Source of the DNA: Vibrio tasmaniensis 1F-187
Lineage (GTDB): Bacteria; Pseudomonadota; Gammaproteobacteria; Enterobacterales; Vibrionaceae
Assembly (NCBI RefSeq): GCF_000272405.2
Contig: NZ_AJZM02000186.1
Coordinates: 1-17,471, forward strand
DNA length: 17,471 nt
Reading direction: 5' to 3'
Part shown: positions 1 to 6,331 of the stretch, piece after piece
Layout of the letters: each line of letters begins with the position of its first letter
Position numbering within the stretch: the first letter of the stretch is position 1
Made by a program: the position numbers and the translations under genes
Notes under the pieces: generated by a model
What the model saw: the letters and a program-made list of their open reading frames with translations, nothing else
Told to the model about the DNA's origin: nothing
Database searches by the model: none

Positions 1-1
1 A

Positions 2-73
2 TTAACCCATAAATGTGAGCTTACTGTTGATGGCTTAATGCGTATATCTGATAACTGTAGATTATGCGGATAG
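2..73 (+). CDS. Possible C-terminal tail of an unknown gene (partial)
   Basis: One plus-strand frame is open from the window edge to a TAG at 71-73 and would encode the last 23 residues of a protein ending in DNCRLCG. Nothing in the tail is recognisable. It is called only because the frame is open at the edge and the next possible gene begins downstream on the same strand. A stretch this short can be open by chance, so the call is weak. Confidence 0.2.
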   Translation, partial: LTHKCELTVDGLMRISDNCRLCG

Positions 74-216
74 AGGTCATTGAAACCCTTATGGCTATAG
101 GTATTGATTTGCGAAATCCAACAAAAATGTCTGGAGCAATAATATTGTTAAAGGTCTGCTGCTTTTCTTTACGCTCAAATTTAAGCGAATTTAAGGCATG
201 AAGTAAGAGGTGGTAA
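74..216. other. Non-coding stretch before the first small gene
   Basis: I see no confident gene here. A 36-codon frame (91-201, plus) starts with ATG but its nearest purine-rich stretch, GAGGT at 73-77, is 13 bases away, too far for a normal ribosome binding site. The end of the stretch carries the ribosome binding site AAGAGGTGG (205-213) for the gene at 217. Confidence 0.4.
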
Positions 217-438
217 ATGAAGGTAAGATATATATTGGAAAAGGATTATGCTATGTTATCTTCCTGTCGTATTTCAGCGTCATATGTTGTTGATGAGACC
301 TATTACGACTTAAATATCGTCAGTTCTAAACCTCATGATAGTCAAACTCTTCGAAGCGGGCGTTTGCTTGATTTGGATTGTGATAATCGAATGATAAAGG
401 AGCATGCCTATTCTATTTTGGCGCAGGTTAACAGATGA
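217..438 (+). CDS. Small hypothetical protein (73 aa)
   Basis: A 73-residue soluble protein with no signal peptide, membrane segment or recognisable domain. The main support is the start: ATG at 217 follows a good ribosome binding site (AAGAGGTGG, 205-213) at short spacing. The protein is of mixed charge, and its central part contains two serine- and aspartate-rich stretches. Its function cannot be assigned from sequence. The minus-strand frame that overlaps it (310-516) lacks comparable start signals. It could still be a chance frame, since the 280 bases after it are non-coding. Confidence 0.4.
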   Translation: MKVRYILEKDYAMLSSCRISASYVVDETYYDLNIVSSKPHDSQTLRSGRLLDLDCDNRMIKEHAYSILAQVNR

Positions 439-590
439 ACGCTTGGTACTTAATTTCAGAGTAACTTCAAATGCTGGAATTGCGAGTTCATTACCTAGAA
501 TTGATTGAGCTCTCACGTTGGTATCATGTGTTTTGGGTTAAAATCAGAATGGAATGGTTCGACCGGGGCCTATGCATATCTCGTTATTGC

Positions 591-617
591 GGTATGGTAA
601 TATTACGTATATACCAT
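591..617. repeat. Palindrome with TAATATTAC core, candidate nick site or operator
   Basis: GTAATATTAC at 597-606 is a perfect 10-bp palindrome. It sits between short inverted arms that can pair in two ways: GGTAT (591-595) with ATACC (611-615), or ATGGTA (594-599) with TACCAT (612-617). The nonamer TAATATTAC is known as the rolling-circle nick sequence of geminivirus-type replicons. Here it lies about 115 bp upstream of a gene for a candidate HUH-type replication protein. A role as a nicking site is inference; an operator for an ordinary repressor is equally possible. Confidence 0.3.
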
Positions 618-711
618 TCATCAACTTTCCCTTACCAAACACAATTCAATAAAGATACTCACCTCATTAAATAACCACTCCCAATCATCCTATACCAGAG
701 ACATTCACCCC
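611..711 (+). promoter_or_regulatory. C-rich, G-poor leader resembling a Rho utilisation site
   Basis: By my count the plus strand holds 34 C and 3 G over these 101 bases, with many pyrimidine-C dinucleotides. A long unstructured transcript with far more C than G is the known signature of Rho loading (rut) sites. The stretch ends one base before the ribosome binding site of the Gp2-type gene, so Rho-dependent attenuation in the leader is a reasonable inference. No promoter is confidently placed upstream. Confidence 0.35.
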
Positions 712-720
712 AAAGGTATA

Positions 721-1356
721 ATGATGAAAAAACTTAAAACAACGACCAATGATACATTCAATGGATTGCCAATCTTAAAGCTAAAAGGTGGTTTAGTTCT
801 AAGCTACCTTGATAAGCTGTATGACACGATTGATAAAGCCGTCACACAACACCCTCGTACGACAGCCATTAGAGTAGACTTACGTTTAGCTAAATCTTTA
901 TTGTTCGATGACACTGGAGTCATCAAGAACTTTATTGCTTCGCTGGATGCTCAGATTCAAGCTGATCTCAGTCGAAAAAAAAAGAGAGGTCAAACTGTTC
1001 GTAGTTGTAAGATTCGATATGCTTGGTGTAAAGAAAGAAGCACGTCATTGAGTCACCATTACCACCTTGTCTTGTTATTGAACAAAGATGTCTACCATTC
1101 TCTTGGAAGGTATGAGCAAAAAGGCAATTTATCAGACATGATAAAGAAGGCGTGGTGTCGAGCGTTGGATATCCAAGCCAATAGAGGTGATACCTTAGTC
1201 CATTTCCCAGACAACCCTACCTATTGGTTAGAGCAAAACTCAGATAAATTCGACCAACAGGTGGATAGCCTATTTAAACGAGTCAGCTATTTGGCTAAGG
1301 TTGAGACCAAGCACTACGGCGATAGAACACGAAGTTTTGGGTGCTCTCGAACCTAA
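721..1356 (+). CDS. Inovirus Gp2 / YagK-YfjJ family protein, candidate replication initiator
   Basis: A 211-residue member of the Gp2/YagK/YfjJ (DUF3296) family found in inoviruses, plasmids and genomic islands. Visible family marks are the RVDLRL stretch (51-56), a histidine motif HYHLVLLLNKD with H113 and H115 (112-123), and the C-terminal YLAKVETKHYG...RSFGCSR (190-210), where Y190 and K193 fit the tyrosine motif of HUH nucleases. The likely role is single-strand DNA nicking to start rolling-circle replication or transfer of the element; this is inferred from the motifs. The length is full for the family. ATG at 721 and ATG at 724 share the ribosome binding site AAAGG (712-716); 724 has the better spacing (7 against 4). 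The gene stands alone and converges on the lipoprotein gene. No coat or assembly genes are near, so an intact filamentous prophage is not indicated here. Confidence 0.85.
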   Translation: MMKKLKTTTNDTFNGLPILKLKGGLVLSYLDKLYDTIDKAVTQHPRTTAIRVDLRLAKSLLFDDTGVIKNFIASLDAQIQADLSRKKKRGQTVRSCKIRYAWCKERSTSLSHHYHLVLLLNKDVYHSLGRYEQKGNLSDMIKKAWCRALDIQANRGDTLVHFPDNPTYWLEQNSDKFDQQVDSLFKRVSYLAKVETKHYGDRTRSFGCSRT

Positions 1357-1361
1357 AAAAA

Positions 1362-1381
1362 GAGGGCAGAACATCGCCCTC
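1362..1381 (-). terminator. Rho-independent terminator between convergent genes
   Basis: GAGGGC (1362-1367) pairs with GCCCTC (1376-1381) around an 8-base loop. On the minus strand the hairpin is followed by seven T (complement of 1355-1361), a textbook terminator for the lipoprotein gene. On the plus strand the hairpin begins a few bases after the Gp2 stop but is followed by a weaker T-poor stretch, so it may work partly in both directions. Confidence 0.8.
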
Positions 1382-1399
1382 ATTAATCCTTCCAAGCAA

Positions 1400-2755
1400 T
1401 TAGTTTTGAGTGACGGTTTGCATCTTAATAGCCGTTATTGAACTCACTTCTTTTTCCACTGTAGTACCAGCGTCAAAGTTGATGTAGTACTCAGTAAAGG
1501 TTCCACTTGGATATTGATAGAACATCAGCTCGTTGTCGCTGACAACGGCCATTCGTTCATTGGCATCGAGTTTAGTACCACTAGACGCATCGGTTGTCGT
1601 TGTAGCGGGTTGGTTAAGTTCAGCCTTACTGACATCAAAACGCATGAAGCTAGGCAGTGCACTATTATCATCGGTACTTGAATACATGCAGTACAGTGAG
1701 GTTTGGCCTGCATTGGCTACGTGGCCACTATGCGCTTTCGGTGGTTCGAGCTGTGTGATGGTTTTTGTTGTGTCATCGAACTGATACACAGAGCAATCTG
1801 AATGCATTTTATAATCACCACGGACCACACTCATGGAGGACGGTCTGTACCCATTGGTGGTCCATAGAGCATCGGTTTGGTCTAAGGTTGCGCCATTCAA
1901 TGTAAGCTCGATCAGTGCATCATCGGAATCTCGAATTGCATAAAGTTTATCTGCGTATAGAAATGGAACAGACAACAGTGACGTATCGTAACTAAAGTTG
2001 TGCTCTGTACCGTCTTGCTCTACCCACGTTAAGCTATCACCACTCCAAGGAACGGTGACAATATCACCTGTTGATAAAATGACGTTGTTTCGGAAGTAAT
2101 CATCAAAGACTTTAGAAATGGTAAACGTACCATCAACAAGCTCCGCTTTATGCAGGCTGAGTTCATCACTGTGCCTTAAGTAAATACGTGTGCTGTCTCC
2201 GTTGTGGGAAAAGCGTGTATTGGTGACCCAAGCCTCATGTTCAGCTTCCACCTTCTTATAGATAGGTACGCCGTTCTCGACCAATGGATAAAGATCACCG
2301 GTATTCTTGTCCTGTATTAAGGTGTAATTGCCTTCATACACCACGTCATCCACGGTGACGCTAACGTTGCTCATGTTGATTGCGGAGTAGGTGGTATTGA
2401 GGTCGACGATCATATCGATAGTCGGAGTCACAACGCTCTCAGCATCATCGCCTTCAAAGCTAATCGAGCTTACCTCACCATTTTCTGGGTTCTCATAAAC
2501 GTAAGCACTTTGCCCGTCATCTAAAGGTGTATTGAACGTGGCTGCTCTAGAATATGCACGATAGCCAGTTAGGTCATGACTACGAGGCTTAAAGGTTTGA
2601 AAACCATTATTAACAACACTCATGCTTGATATTGAGCGCGTTTGGTCGGCTGGTGGAGACGTTGGAGTATTACTATTGGAACCCCCTCCGCACGCTGTCA
2701 GAGCGAAAGCGATAGAGCTGACAAGAGTTGTCCTCAATAACATTGTATTTTTCAT
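1400..2755 (-). CDS. Outer-membrane lipoprotein of unknown function
   Basis: A 451-residue exported protein. The N-terminus is a lipoprotein signal peptide: basic start, hydrophobic core (5-20), lipobox LTAC with Cys22, then GGGS and a Ser/Thr/Pro-rich linker (23-40). Glycine after the cysteine fits outer-membrane sorting. The mature part is acidic and rich in Tyr, Thr and short hydrophobic stretches, with many DG/NG turns, which suggests beta structure and possibly a beta-propeller; I do not recognise a named domain. C321 and C356 could form a disulfide. A short stretch, SSMSVV, occurs at 43-48 and again at 306-311. The start is set by a strong ribosome binding site (AAGGAAGGA) just upstream. 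It lies downstream of the WYL-type regulator on the same strand, separated by 74 bases that carry a hexamer repeat, so it may share or modulate that transcript. Confidence 0.8.
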   Translation of the reverse strand: MKNTMLLRTTLVSSIAFALTACGGGSNSNTPTSPPADQTRSISSMSVVNNGFQTFKPRSHDLTGYRAYSRAATFNTPLDDGQSAYVYENPENGEVSSISFEGDDAESVVTPTIDMIVDLNTTYSAINMSNVSVTVDDVVYEGNYTLIQDKNTGDLYPLVENGVPIYKKVEAEHEAWVTNTRFSHNGDSTRIYLRHSDELSLHKAELVDGTFTISKVFDDYFRNNVILSTGDIVTVPWSGDSLTWVEQDGTEHNFSYDTSLLSVPFLYADKLYAIRDSDDALIELTLNGATLDQTDALWTTNGYRPSSMSVVRGDYKMHSDCSVYQFDDTTKTITQLEPPKAHSGHVANAGQTSLYCMYSSTDDNSALPSFMRFDVSKAELNQPATTTTDASSGTKLDANERMAVVSDNELMFYQYPSGTFTEYYINFDAGTTVEKEVSSITAIKMQTVTQN

Positions 2756-2785
2756 AATCCTTCCTTGTGTGGTTAGTTGAACATG

Positions 2786-2821
2786 TTGGTCTTGGTCTTG
2801 GTCTTGGTCTTGATCTTGAGT
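2786..2821. repeat. Hexanucleotide tandem repeat (TTGGTC) in a gene leader
   Basis: TTGGTC is repeated four times without change at 2786-2809, followed by TTGATC (2810-2815) and TTGAGT (2816-2821). The array fills nearly half of the 74 bases between the regulator stop and the lipoprotein start. Such arrays can gain or lose units by slipped-strand mispairing; here that would change the spacing between upstream signals and the lipoprotein ribosome binding site, not a reading frame. Confidence 0.75.
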
Positions 2822-2829
2822 GTTGAGTT

Positions 2830-3516
2830 TTATTTAGAGGTAATGGCCTCAGATAGTAAAAACCCTTCAGGGTAGGTGAACTCGAACGTACTGACGTGGA
2901 TGTCTTGAATTTGGTTGAGTGGGGCTGAGCAAATACGCTTTTTGAATTGGTAGATCAATTGAAGGCAATCATTCTCTAATACCAACCCAAGTGGACAAAC
3001 GTATTGAAGCACTTGTTCGTTACGTAGATGGAGCCGAGCTTCGCGTTGGTGATAGATGGATAGACAAAGTTTGTCAAAAAGAGCCTCGTTATAATCATCT
3101 TTGTTACCAAGCCGTTTATGCCGAACATGAGTACGTGAGGTTTGGTGATGATTCGCTGACAGTAACGGAGCAAAACAGTCCTTAACACTTGAACGATAAC
3201 TTTCAGGAAGCATCGATCTTAAGCTCTCAAAAGCGAGTTCAATAAGTAGAGACTCGCTAGGGCCAATAGCATATTGAGAATGAGCTCGTCGATGGTAGCT
3301 ATAAGGGAGGCTTCTATCGTCTTTTTCCACATCTAGATAAGTCGTCAAGATGTTCAAGCAGCGTTGTACAGTGCGTTTAGAGCGTTCAATGCCCGTATTT
3401 GTTAGTCGTTGATGAACTTCGTTCGCCGTGATCTTTCGTTGAGTAGGGATGAGAGAGTAAACTTCAAATACCAACTCAATATGTTCGATGCGTTGCTTGT
3501 TGGGTTTAGAGGGCAT
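2830..3516 (-). CDS. WYL-type helix-turn-helix transcriptional regulator
   Basis: A 228-residue protein with an N-terminal winged helix-turn-helix (about 10-62; the run SKRTVQRCLNIL at 46-57 fits a recognition helix) and a C-terminal stretch like the WYL ligand-sensing domain (about 155-222), including the typical CPLGLVLENDCLQLIY core and the late PLNQIQDIHV and FEFTYPEGFLL elements. The Trp-Tyr-Leu triad itself is replaced (LQLIY), and the usual C-terminal extension is absent, so it is a short, diverged member. WYL regulators often sense nucleic acid or nucleotides and control phage-defence and stress genes. Here the nearest target is the lipoprotein just downstream. GGTGG lies shortly before the ATG. 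Confidence is higher for DNA binding than for the WYL assignment. Confidence 0.7.
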   Translation of the reverse strand: MPSKPNKQRIEHIELVFEVYSLIPTQRKITANEVHQRLTNTGIERSKRTVQRCLNILTTYLDVEKDDRSLPYSYHRRAHSQYAIGPSESLLIELAFESLRSMLPESYRSSVKDCFAPLLSANHHQTSRTHVRHKRLGNKDDYNEALFDKLCLSIYHQREARLHLRNEQVLQYVCPLGLVLENDCLQLIYQFKKRICSAPLNQIQDIHVSTFEFTYPEGFLLSEAITSK

Positions 3517-3623
3517 GGGACCACCAAAATTGAAACGTGATCAATCGCCTCAACACTTTTGAGTGATGAGTTTAAGAATCAAGTTGATTAGGGATCGGCT
3601 GGTGGCCACACAGCCTGATACGA

Positions 3624-3959
3624 TTACTTCTTGTAGTTAATGACGAGTTTGTCTGCGAAAGGGTATTTAGCTATTTCATAGTCTGGGTTTCTTGTGGCTA
3701 AATTATGCGCCGATATTGCGGCTGCTGAAGCTAGGCCAAAAATGACAGCTGGGCCGGAAGCCAAGGTGGCAGCCATCGTTGTAGAGCGACCTGCTGTGTA
3801 TATTCGACATGATAGATTTTGAGCCTCTATAAGCCGCTCAATCTTTTTCACCGTCTGAGAGAAGTTTTTTACCCGAGTTAAGGTGAACGACTCTTTTCGT
3901 TGGATTAAAGCGATGAGCTCTTCATCATTGGTATGATGCAGTACATTACTTGTGGTCAT
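3624..3959 (-). CDS. Hypothetical protein with one hydrophobic segment (111 aa)
   Basis: I do not recognise the family with certainty. The first half (1-58) is soluble and charged, probably helical, with a coiled-coil-like run (30-48). A small-residue-rich hydrophobic stretch follows (about 61-87, rich in Ala, Gly and Ser), which could be a single membrane helix or a buried helix pair. The C-terminus ends with a basic NYKK. AAGGA stands six bases before the ATG, so the start is sound. It lies in the minus-strand cassette between the 83-residue unknown and the WYL-type regulator. Gene length, signals and setting make it a real gene; no function is claimed. Confidence 0.65.
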   Translation of the reverse strand: MTTSNVLHHTNDEELIALIQRKESFTLTRVKNFSQTVKKIERLIEAQNLSCRIYTAGRSTTMAATLASGPAVIFGLASAAAISAHNLATRNPDYEIAKYPFADKLVINYKK

Positions 3960-4017
3960 TGTGAATCCTTAGTTGGGTGTCTATGAACCATCACTGATGG
4001 CATTAGAATAAGGATGG

Positions 4018-4038
4018 GTGAGACAAATAACGTCTCAC
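4018..4038. repeat. Inverted repeat between two minus-strand genes
   Basis: GTGAGAC (4018-4024) and GTCTCAC (4032-4038) form a perfect 7-bp stem with a 7-base loop, about 60 bp upstream of the 111-residue gene start. No T-run follows on either strand, so it is more likely an operator or RNA structure in the leader than a terminator. Confidence 0.4.
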
Positions 4039-4087
4039 TCAAATTGCGGATAATGATTATGTGAAATGGGCTGTATATTTGAATTTA

Positions 4088-4109
4088 AATGACCTCGGGA
4101 AAGGCCATT
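4088..4109 (-). terminator. Hairpin at the stop of the 83-residue gene
   Basis: AATGACCT (4088-4095) and AGGCCATT (4102-4109) pair with a single G-U wobble around a 6-base loop. On the minus strand the hairpin overlaps the TAA stop and is followed by an AT-rich stretch (TTAAATTC) rather than a clean T-run, so it is a weak or partial terminator candidate. Confidence 0.35.
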
Positions 4110-4359
4110 ATTTATCCTTTGCTGCTTCTAGAATTTCACTTAGTAGATAACCTCTGTTCATCAACTCAATAGTGGCTAAGAGCCGTTTCAGATGGGGGGA
4201 AGAAAGGCGTTGAACGAATTCAAACAGTTCGTGATCTGAACTTTGCTCTACCTCCTTTTTAAAGTGCTGATACTGTTCATTAAGGTAATGACAACTCGCG
4301 AGAGCGACTCTGATGAGCGCTTTTGTGAGCTGCTCTTTTAATGGGGAGATATTGGGCAT
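4108..4359 (-). CDS. Hypothetical small helical protein (83 aa)
   Basis: An all-helical-looking cytosolic protein with no membrane segment or known motif. The C-terminal half (SPHLKRLLATIELMNRGYLLSEILEAA) looks like two packed helices. ATG at 4359 is chosen; a GTG four codons upstream (4371) extends the frame to 87 residues, and neither has a strong ribosome binding site. The inverted pair ACTTATC (4370-4376) and GATAAGT (4388-4394) just upstream may mark a control site. It sits between the DUF2787 genes and the 111-residue unknown in the same direction. I cannot assign a function. Confidence 0.5.
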   Translation of the reverse strand: MPNISPLKEQLTKALIRVALASCHYLNEQYQHFKKEVEQSSDHELFEFVQRLSSPHLKRLLATIELMNRGYLLSEILEAAKDK

Positions 4360-4371
4360 GATTGGTATCAC

Positions 4372-4535
4372 TTATCGGTAATGTAGTGATAAGTCGAGGG
4401 GAGGGAGTCAATGATGAAAAGTCATTCAGGCCTTGCTACATATAGGGTTAGCTCTCTCCGAAGCACGACTTTTGATGGCTGTAGTGGTCCGGTGCCTTTG
4501 TATCGTGACATAGACCCGGACGGGTTGTTCTCTCA
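4372..4535. other. Intergenic stretch in the minus-strand cassette
   Basis: Besides the GATAAGT-type inverted pair near its left end (arms 4370-4376 and 4388-4394) I see no gene here. A compact ACCCG/CGGGT pair near 4516-4527 has too small a loop to be a good terminator. Confidence 0.4.
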
Positions 4536-4976
4536 TTACGAAGTGATAGATATAGAGTCAAACGCTTCCATATCGATGTAGTTTAAGAAGTTATCCTGCC
4601 AAAGCTCGAACATCTCTACAGCGGAATAGTTGCCCTTGATTGGGCTCCATCCCCCGAACTCTGTAAAGAACGCTTGGTCTCGAAAATCAAAGTCTAGACA
4701 TCGCGCCAATTCTGGATACACATTCCCAACGTAAGCAAAATCAGTGATGTATTCGACATTCCATAGACCACTGGAGATCTGTGTCATCGCGATTTCAACA
4801 GGGTGAAATCCACCAGCTTCTGAGCTGTATGAACTATCTCGAAAGTTGAACGTCAGGTAAGTACTTTGGGCTATTGACTCACACTGGGTTAATTGTTGTT
4901 GAAAATGGTTGTTTAACAGTGCGTGAAGTTTGTCAGACACAGGTAAACTTGATGGGTGAAAGAGCAGAGTAGACAT
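4536..4976 (-). CDS. DUF2787 family protein
   Basis: A 146-residue protein of the DUF2787 family, common in Vibrio and Shewanella integrative elements and of unknown biochemical role. The family signature is clear: FRDSSYSSEAGGFHPVEI (45-62), then WNVEYITDFAYVG (72-84) and ELARCLDFDF (89-98). There is no signal peptide or membrane segment. A perfect AAGGAGG lies nine bases before the ATG. The gene follows a second, diverged DUF2787 gene by 49 bases in the same direction, and both follow radC, a grouping that suggests a shared transcript. The function is not known. Confidence 0.85.
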   Translation of the reverse strand: MSTLLFHPSSLPVSDKLHALLNNHFQQQLTQCESIAQSTYLTFNFRDSSYSSEAGGFHPVEIAMTQISSGLWNVEYITDFAYVGNVYPELARCLDFDFRDQAFFTEFGGWSPIKGNYSAVEMFELWQDNFLNYIDMEAFDSISITS

Positions 4977-5025
4977 ATTGATGCCTCCTTGAATTTAGAT
5001 GAAAGAGTGTGGTGATTGGTTAGCC

Positions 5026-5454
5026 TTAGCGGACTTGAGTGAGTTGTATGTCATCGAAGACATGCTGAGTTAAATGCTCATGGAAAGCGCACATCCAGGC
5101 TTGGAACACTTTTGTTGTGATTGGATGGCTCAGGCTCGCTGCCCCCGCATCTGGTTGATAGCACCAGTGATTAAGTAGGTGGAAATAGAGATACACATCG
5201 AGCGAGTCGGTGGTTTCATCTTGATAAGTGAAATTGGCCACAAAAACCAAATTCCAATCAGAGCGTGAATTCTCCCGCTTTAACTGAATCTCTACAGGGG
5301 CGACCCCTTCCTTTGTTTTGTAGTAGCTTGTATTTCGGCAGTTGAGTGCAATGCGTGTCGTGTCTTTAGGGATCGAGTAGCGAGCGATGGTTTGTTCTAA
5401 CTGCTGGTGGAGTTTGCTATTGAGGGTGAGGTCACCATAGTGTTTCTCAATCAT
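5026..5454 (-). CDS. Diverged DUF2787 family protein, translationally coupled to radC
   Basis: A 142-residue paralogue of the neighbouring DUF2787 protein. It aligns at [19 protein letters not shown] (40-58) and [12 protein letters not shown] (67-78), but the Gly-Gly-Phe of the signature is missing (EGVAP instead of GGFHP). ATG at 5454 is chosen because its ATG overlaps the radC stop as ATGA and has AGAGGGG at normal spacing; a longer frame from 5484 would overlap radC by 34 bases and has a poorer start. The overlap implies coupled translation and equal dosage with RadC. The two copies look like an old duplication with divergence of one member. Confidence 0.8.
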   Translation of the reverse strand: MIEKHYGDLTLNSKLHQQLEQTIARYSIPKDTTRIALNCRNTSYYKTKEGVAPVEIQLKRENSRSDWNLVFVANFTYQDETTDSLDVYLYFHLLNHWCYQPDAGAASLSHPITTKVFQAWMCAFHEHLTQHVFDDIQLTQVR

Positions 5455-5921
5455 AACCAGCCCCTCTCTGCAAACGATGTGCATTGTTCTCCGACAACAA
5501 TATGATCCAGAACTCGAACATCAATGAGCGCTAAAGCATCTTGCAATCTCGTCGTGATGCGCCTGTCTGCTTGTGATGGCGCAGAGTCGTCTGATGGATG
5601 GTTATGAGCAAAGATAACCGCTGCCGCATTGGCCTTCAGAGCAGTCTTTACTACCTCCCTTGGATAGACGCTTGCCGCATCAATAGTCCCTTGAAACAAC
5701 TCCTCAAACTCAATTAATCGGTGTTGGTTATCTAGCAACATGACGGCGAACACTTCACGTTCACTGCCGCCAATCTTAAATCGCAAATAGTCTCGGGTAG
5801 CTTGTGGGTTGGTAAATACATCGCCTCGTACATAACGATCTTCTAATATCTCAGCGGCTTTTTCTAGAACACGATGTTCATGCTCTTGCTGTGAGAGTTG
5901 TGGTGGTGAAAGTGTTCTCAT
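5451..5921 (-). CDS. radC: Accessory RadC-like JAB/MPN domain protein
   Basis: A 156-residue protein consisting of the RadC metalloprotease-like JAB/MPN domain without the N-terminal helix-hairpin-helix part of chromosomal RadC, as is usual for copies on mobile elements. The JAMM metal-binding set is visible: a Glu in FEEL (E73 or E74), H106 and H108 in AHNHPS, and D119 in PSQAD. The residue after HNHPS is Asp instead of the usual Gly. The ending FAERGWL is typical. The family has long been linked to repair by name only; on islands it may help element recombination or counter host defence, but the role is unproved. A perfect AAAGGAG precedes the ATG. It is the first gene of the minus-strand cassette and is divergent from the AlpA-type gene. 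Confidence 0.9.
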   Translation of the reverse strand: MRTLSPPQLSQQEHEHRVLEKAAEILEDRYVRGDVFTNPQATRDYLRFKIGGSEREVFAVMLLDNQHRLIEFEELFQGTIDAASVYPREVVKTALKANAAAVIFAHNHPSDDSAPSQADRRITTRLQDALALIDVRVLDHIVVGEQCTSFAERGWL

Positions 5922-6069
5922 TTTGGTTCTCCTTTAATCAGGCTTTAGGTAATTCACTTTAATGACATATACCTCAAAAAGGTTTGAATCAGAGTAAGCC
6001 GAGCCAGCCTCATTTTTTTTAACACTATCTCCTTATCCCATGAGGACCACAGGCATAGGAGAACGTCCC
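5922..6069. promoter_or_regulatory. Divergent control region between radC and the AlpA-type gene
   Basis: The 148 bases must hold the promoters of both transcripts. I could not place -35 and -10 boxes with confidence. Short inverted arms AGGTA (about 5947) and TACCT (about 5970) and a T8 run (6013-6020) are visible. AlpA-type proteins bind DNA, so autoregulation from here is plausible. Confidence 0.45.
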
Positions 6070-6255
6070 ATGAGATTTTTAAAGCTAAAAGAAGTGATTG
6101 AGAAAACTGCATTAAGCCGCTCGGCGATATACAGAAAAATGGACGAAGGTAATTTTCCTGTATCGGTAAGCTTGGGAGATAGGGCGGTCGCTTGGGTAGA
6201 AGAAGAGGTGAATAACTGGATGGAAATGCGCTTGGCTGAAAGACCAAGCCATTAA
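6070..6255 (+). CDS. AlpA-family DNA-binding regulator
   Basis: A 61-residue MerR-like winged helix protein of the AlpA (phage CP4-57 regulator) family: MRFLKLKEVIEKTALSRSAIYRKM at the N-terminus, then NFPVSVSLGDRAVAWVEEEVNNWM. AlpA proteins act as excisionase-like factors or activators of integrase genes in prophages and islands. ATG at 6070 is chosen because AGGAGAA (6057-6063) lies six bases upstream and because the family starts at this point; an in-frame ATG at 6040 adds ten residues and has no ribosome binding site. The RNase H-fold gene follows 76 bases later on the same strand. No integrase is in the window for it to act on. Confidence 0.9.
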   Translation: MRFLKLKEVIEKTALSRSAIYRKMDEGNFPVSVSLGDRAVAWVEEEVNNWMEMRLAERPSH

Positions 6256-6331
6256 GACTGAATTAACGCCACTGCACCAATTAAGGCATTACCAAAATGG
6301 TAGGCCAAAACTCGAACAAAGGAGCAAGACC

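Larger units (their letters stand above)
439..720. other. Non-coding leader region upstream of the Gp2-type gene
   Basis: This stretch holds no convincing gene. A 67-codon plus-strand frame (471-674) has no ribosome binding site and its product is rich in Tyr, Trp and Ile, as expected of a chance frame. The region contains a 10-bp palindrome inside longer inverted arms (591-617), then about 100 bases with 34 C and only 3 G (611-711), then the ribosome binding site AAAGG (712-716) of the gene at 721. These parts are listed separately. Confidence 0.6.

Noticed and set aside
91..201. 36-codon plus-strand frame
   Set aside because: The only purine-rich stretch is too far from the ATG and the product has no recognisable feature.
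310..516. 68-codon minus-strand frame
   Set aside because: Overlaps the plus-strand 73-residue gene, lacks a ribosome binding site, and its product looks random.
471..674. 67-codon plus-strand frame
   Set aside because: No ribosome binding site; aromatic-rich product without a plausible fold; covers the palindrome and C-rich leader.
721..1356. Intact filamentous prophage around the Gp2-type gene
   Set aside because: No coat, zot-like or assembly genes are present in the neighbouring sequence.
2786..2821. Short repeat array as a CRISPR
   Set aside because: Units are contiguous hexamers without spacers.
2976..3188. Frames on both strands inside the WYL-type regulator
   Set aside because: Shadows of a well-supported gene; no start signals.
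3597..3615. GGCTG/CAGCC hairpin as a terminator between the 111-residue gene and the WYL-type gene
   Set aside because: Five-bp stem and no T-run on either strand.
5954..6247. 97-codon minus-strand frame opposite the AlpA-type gene
   Set aside because: Antisense shadow of a clear AlpA-family coding region.
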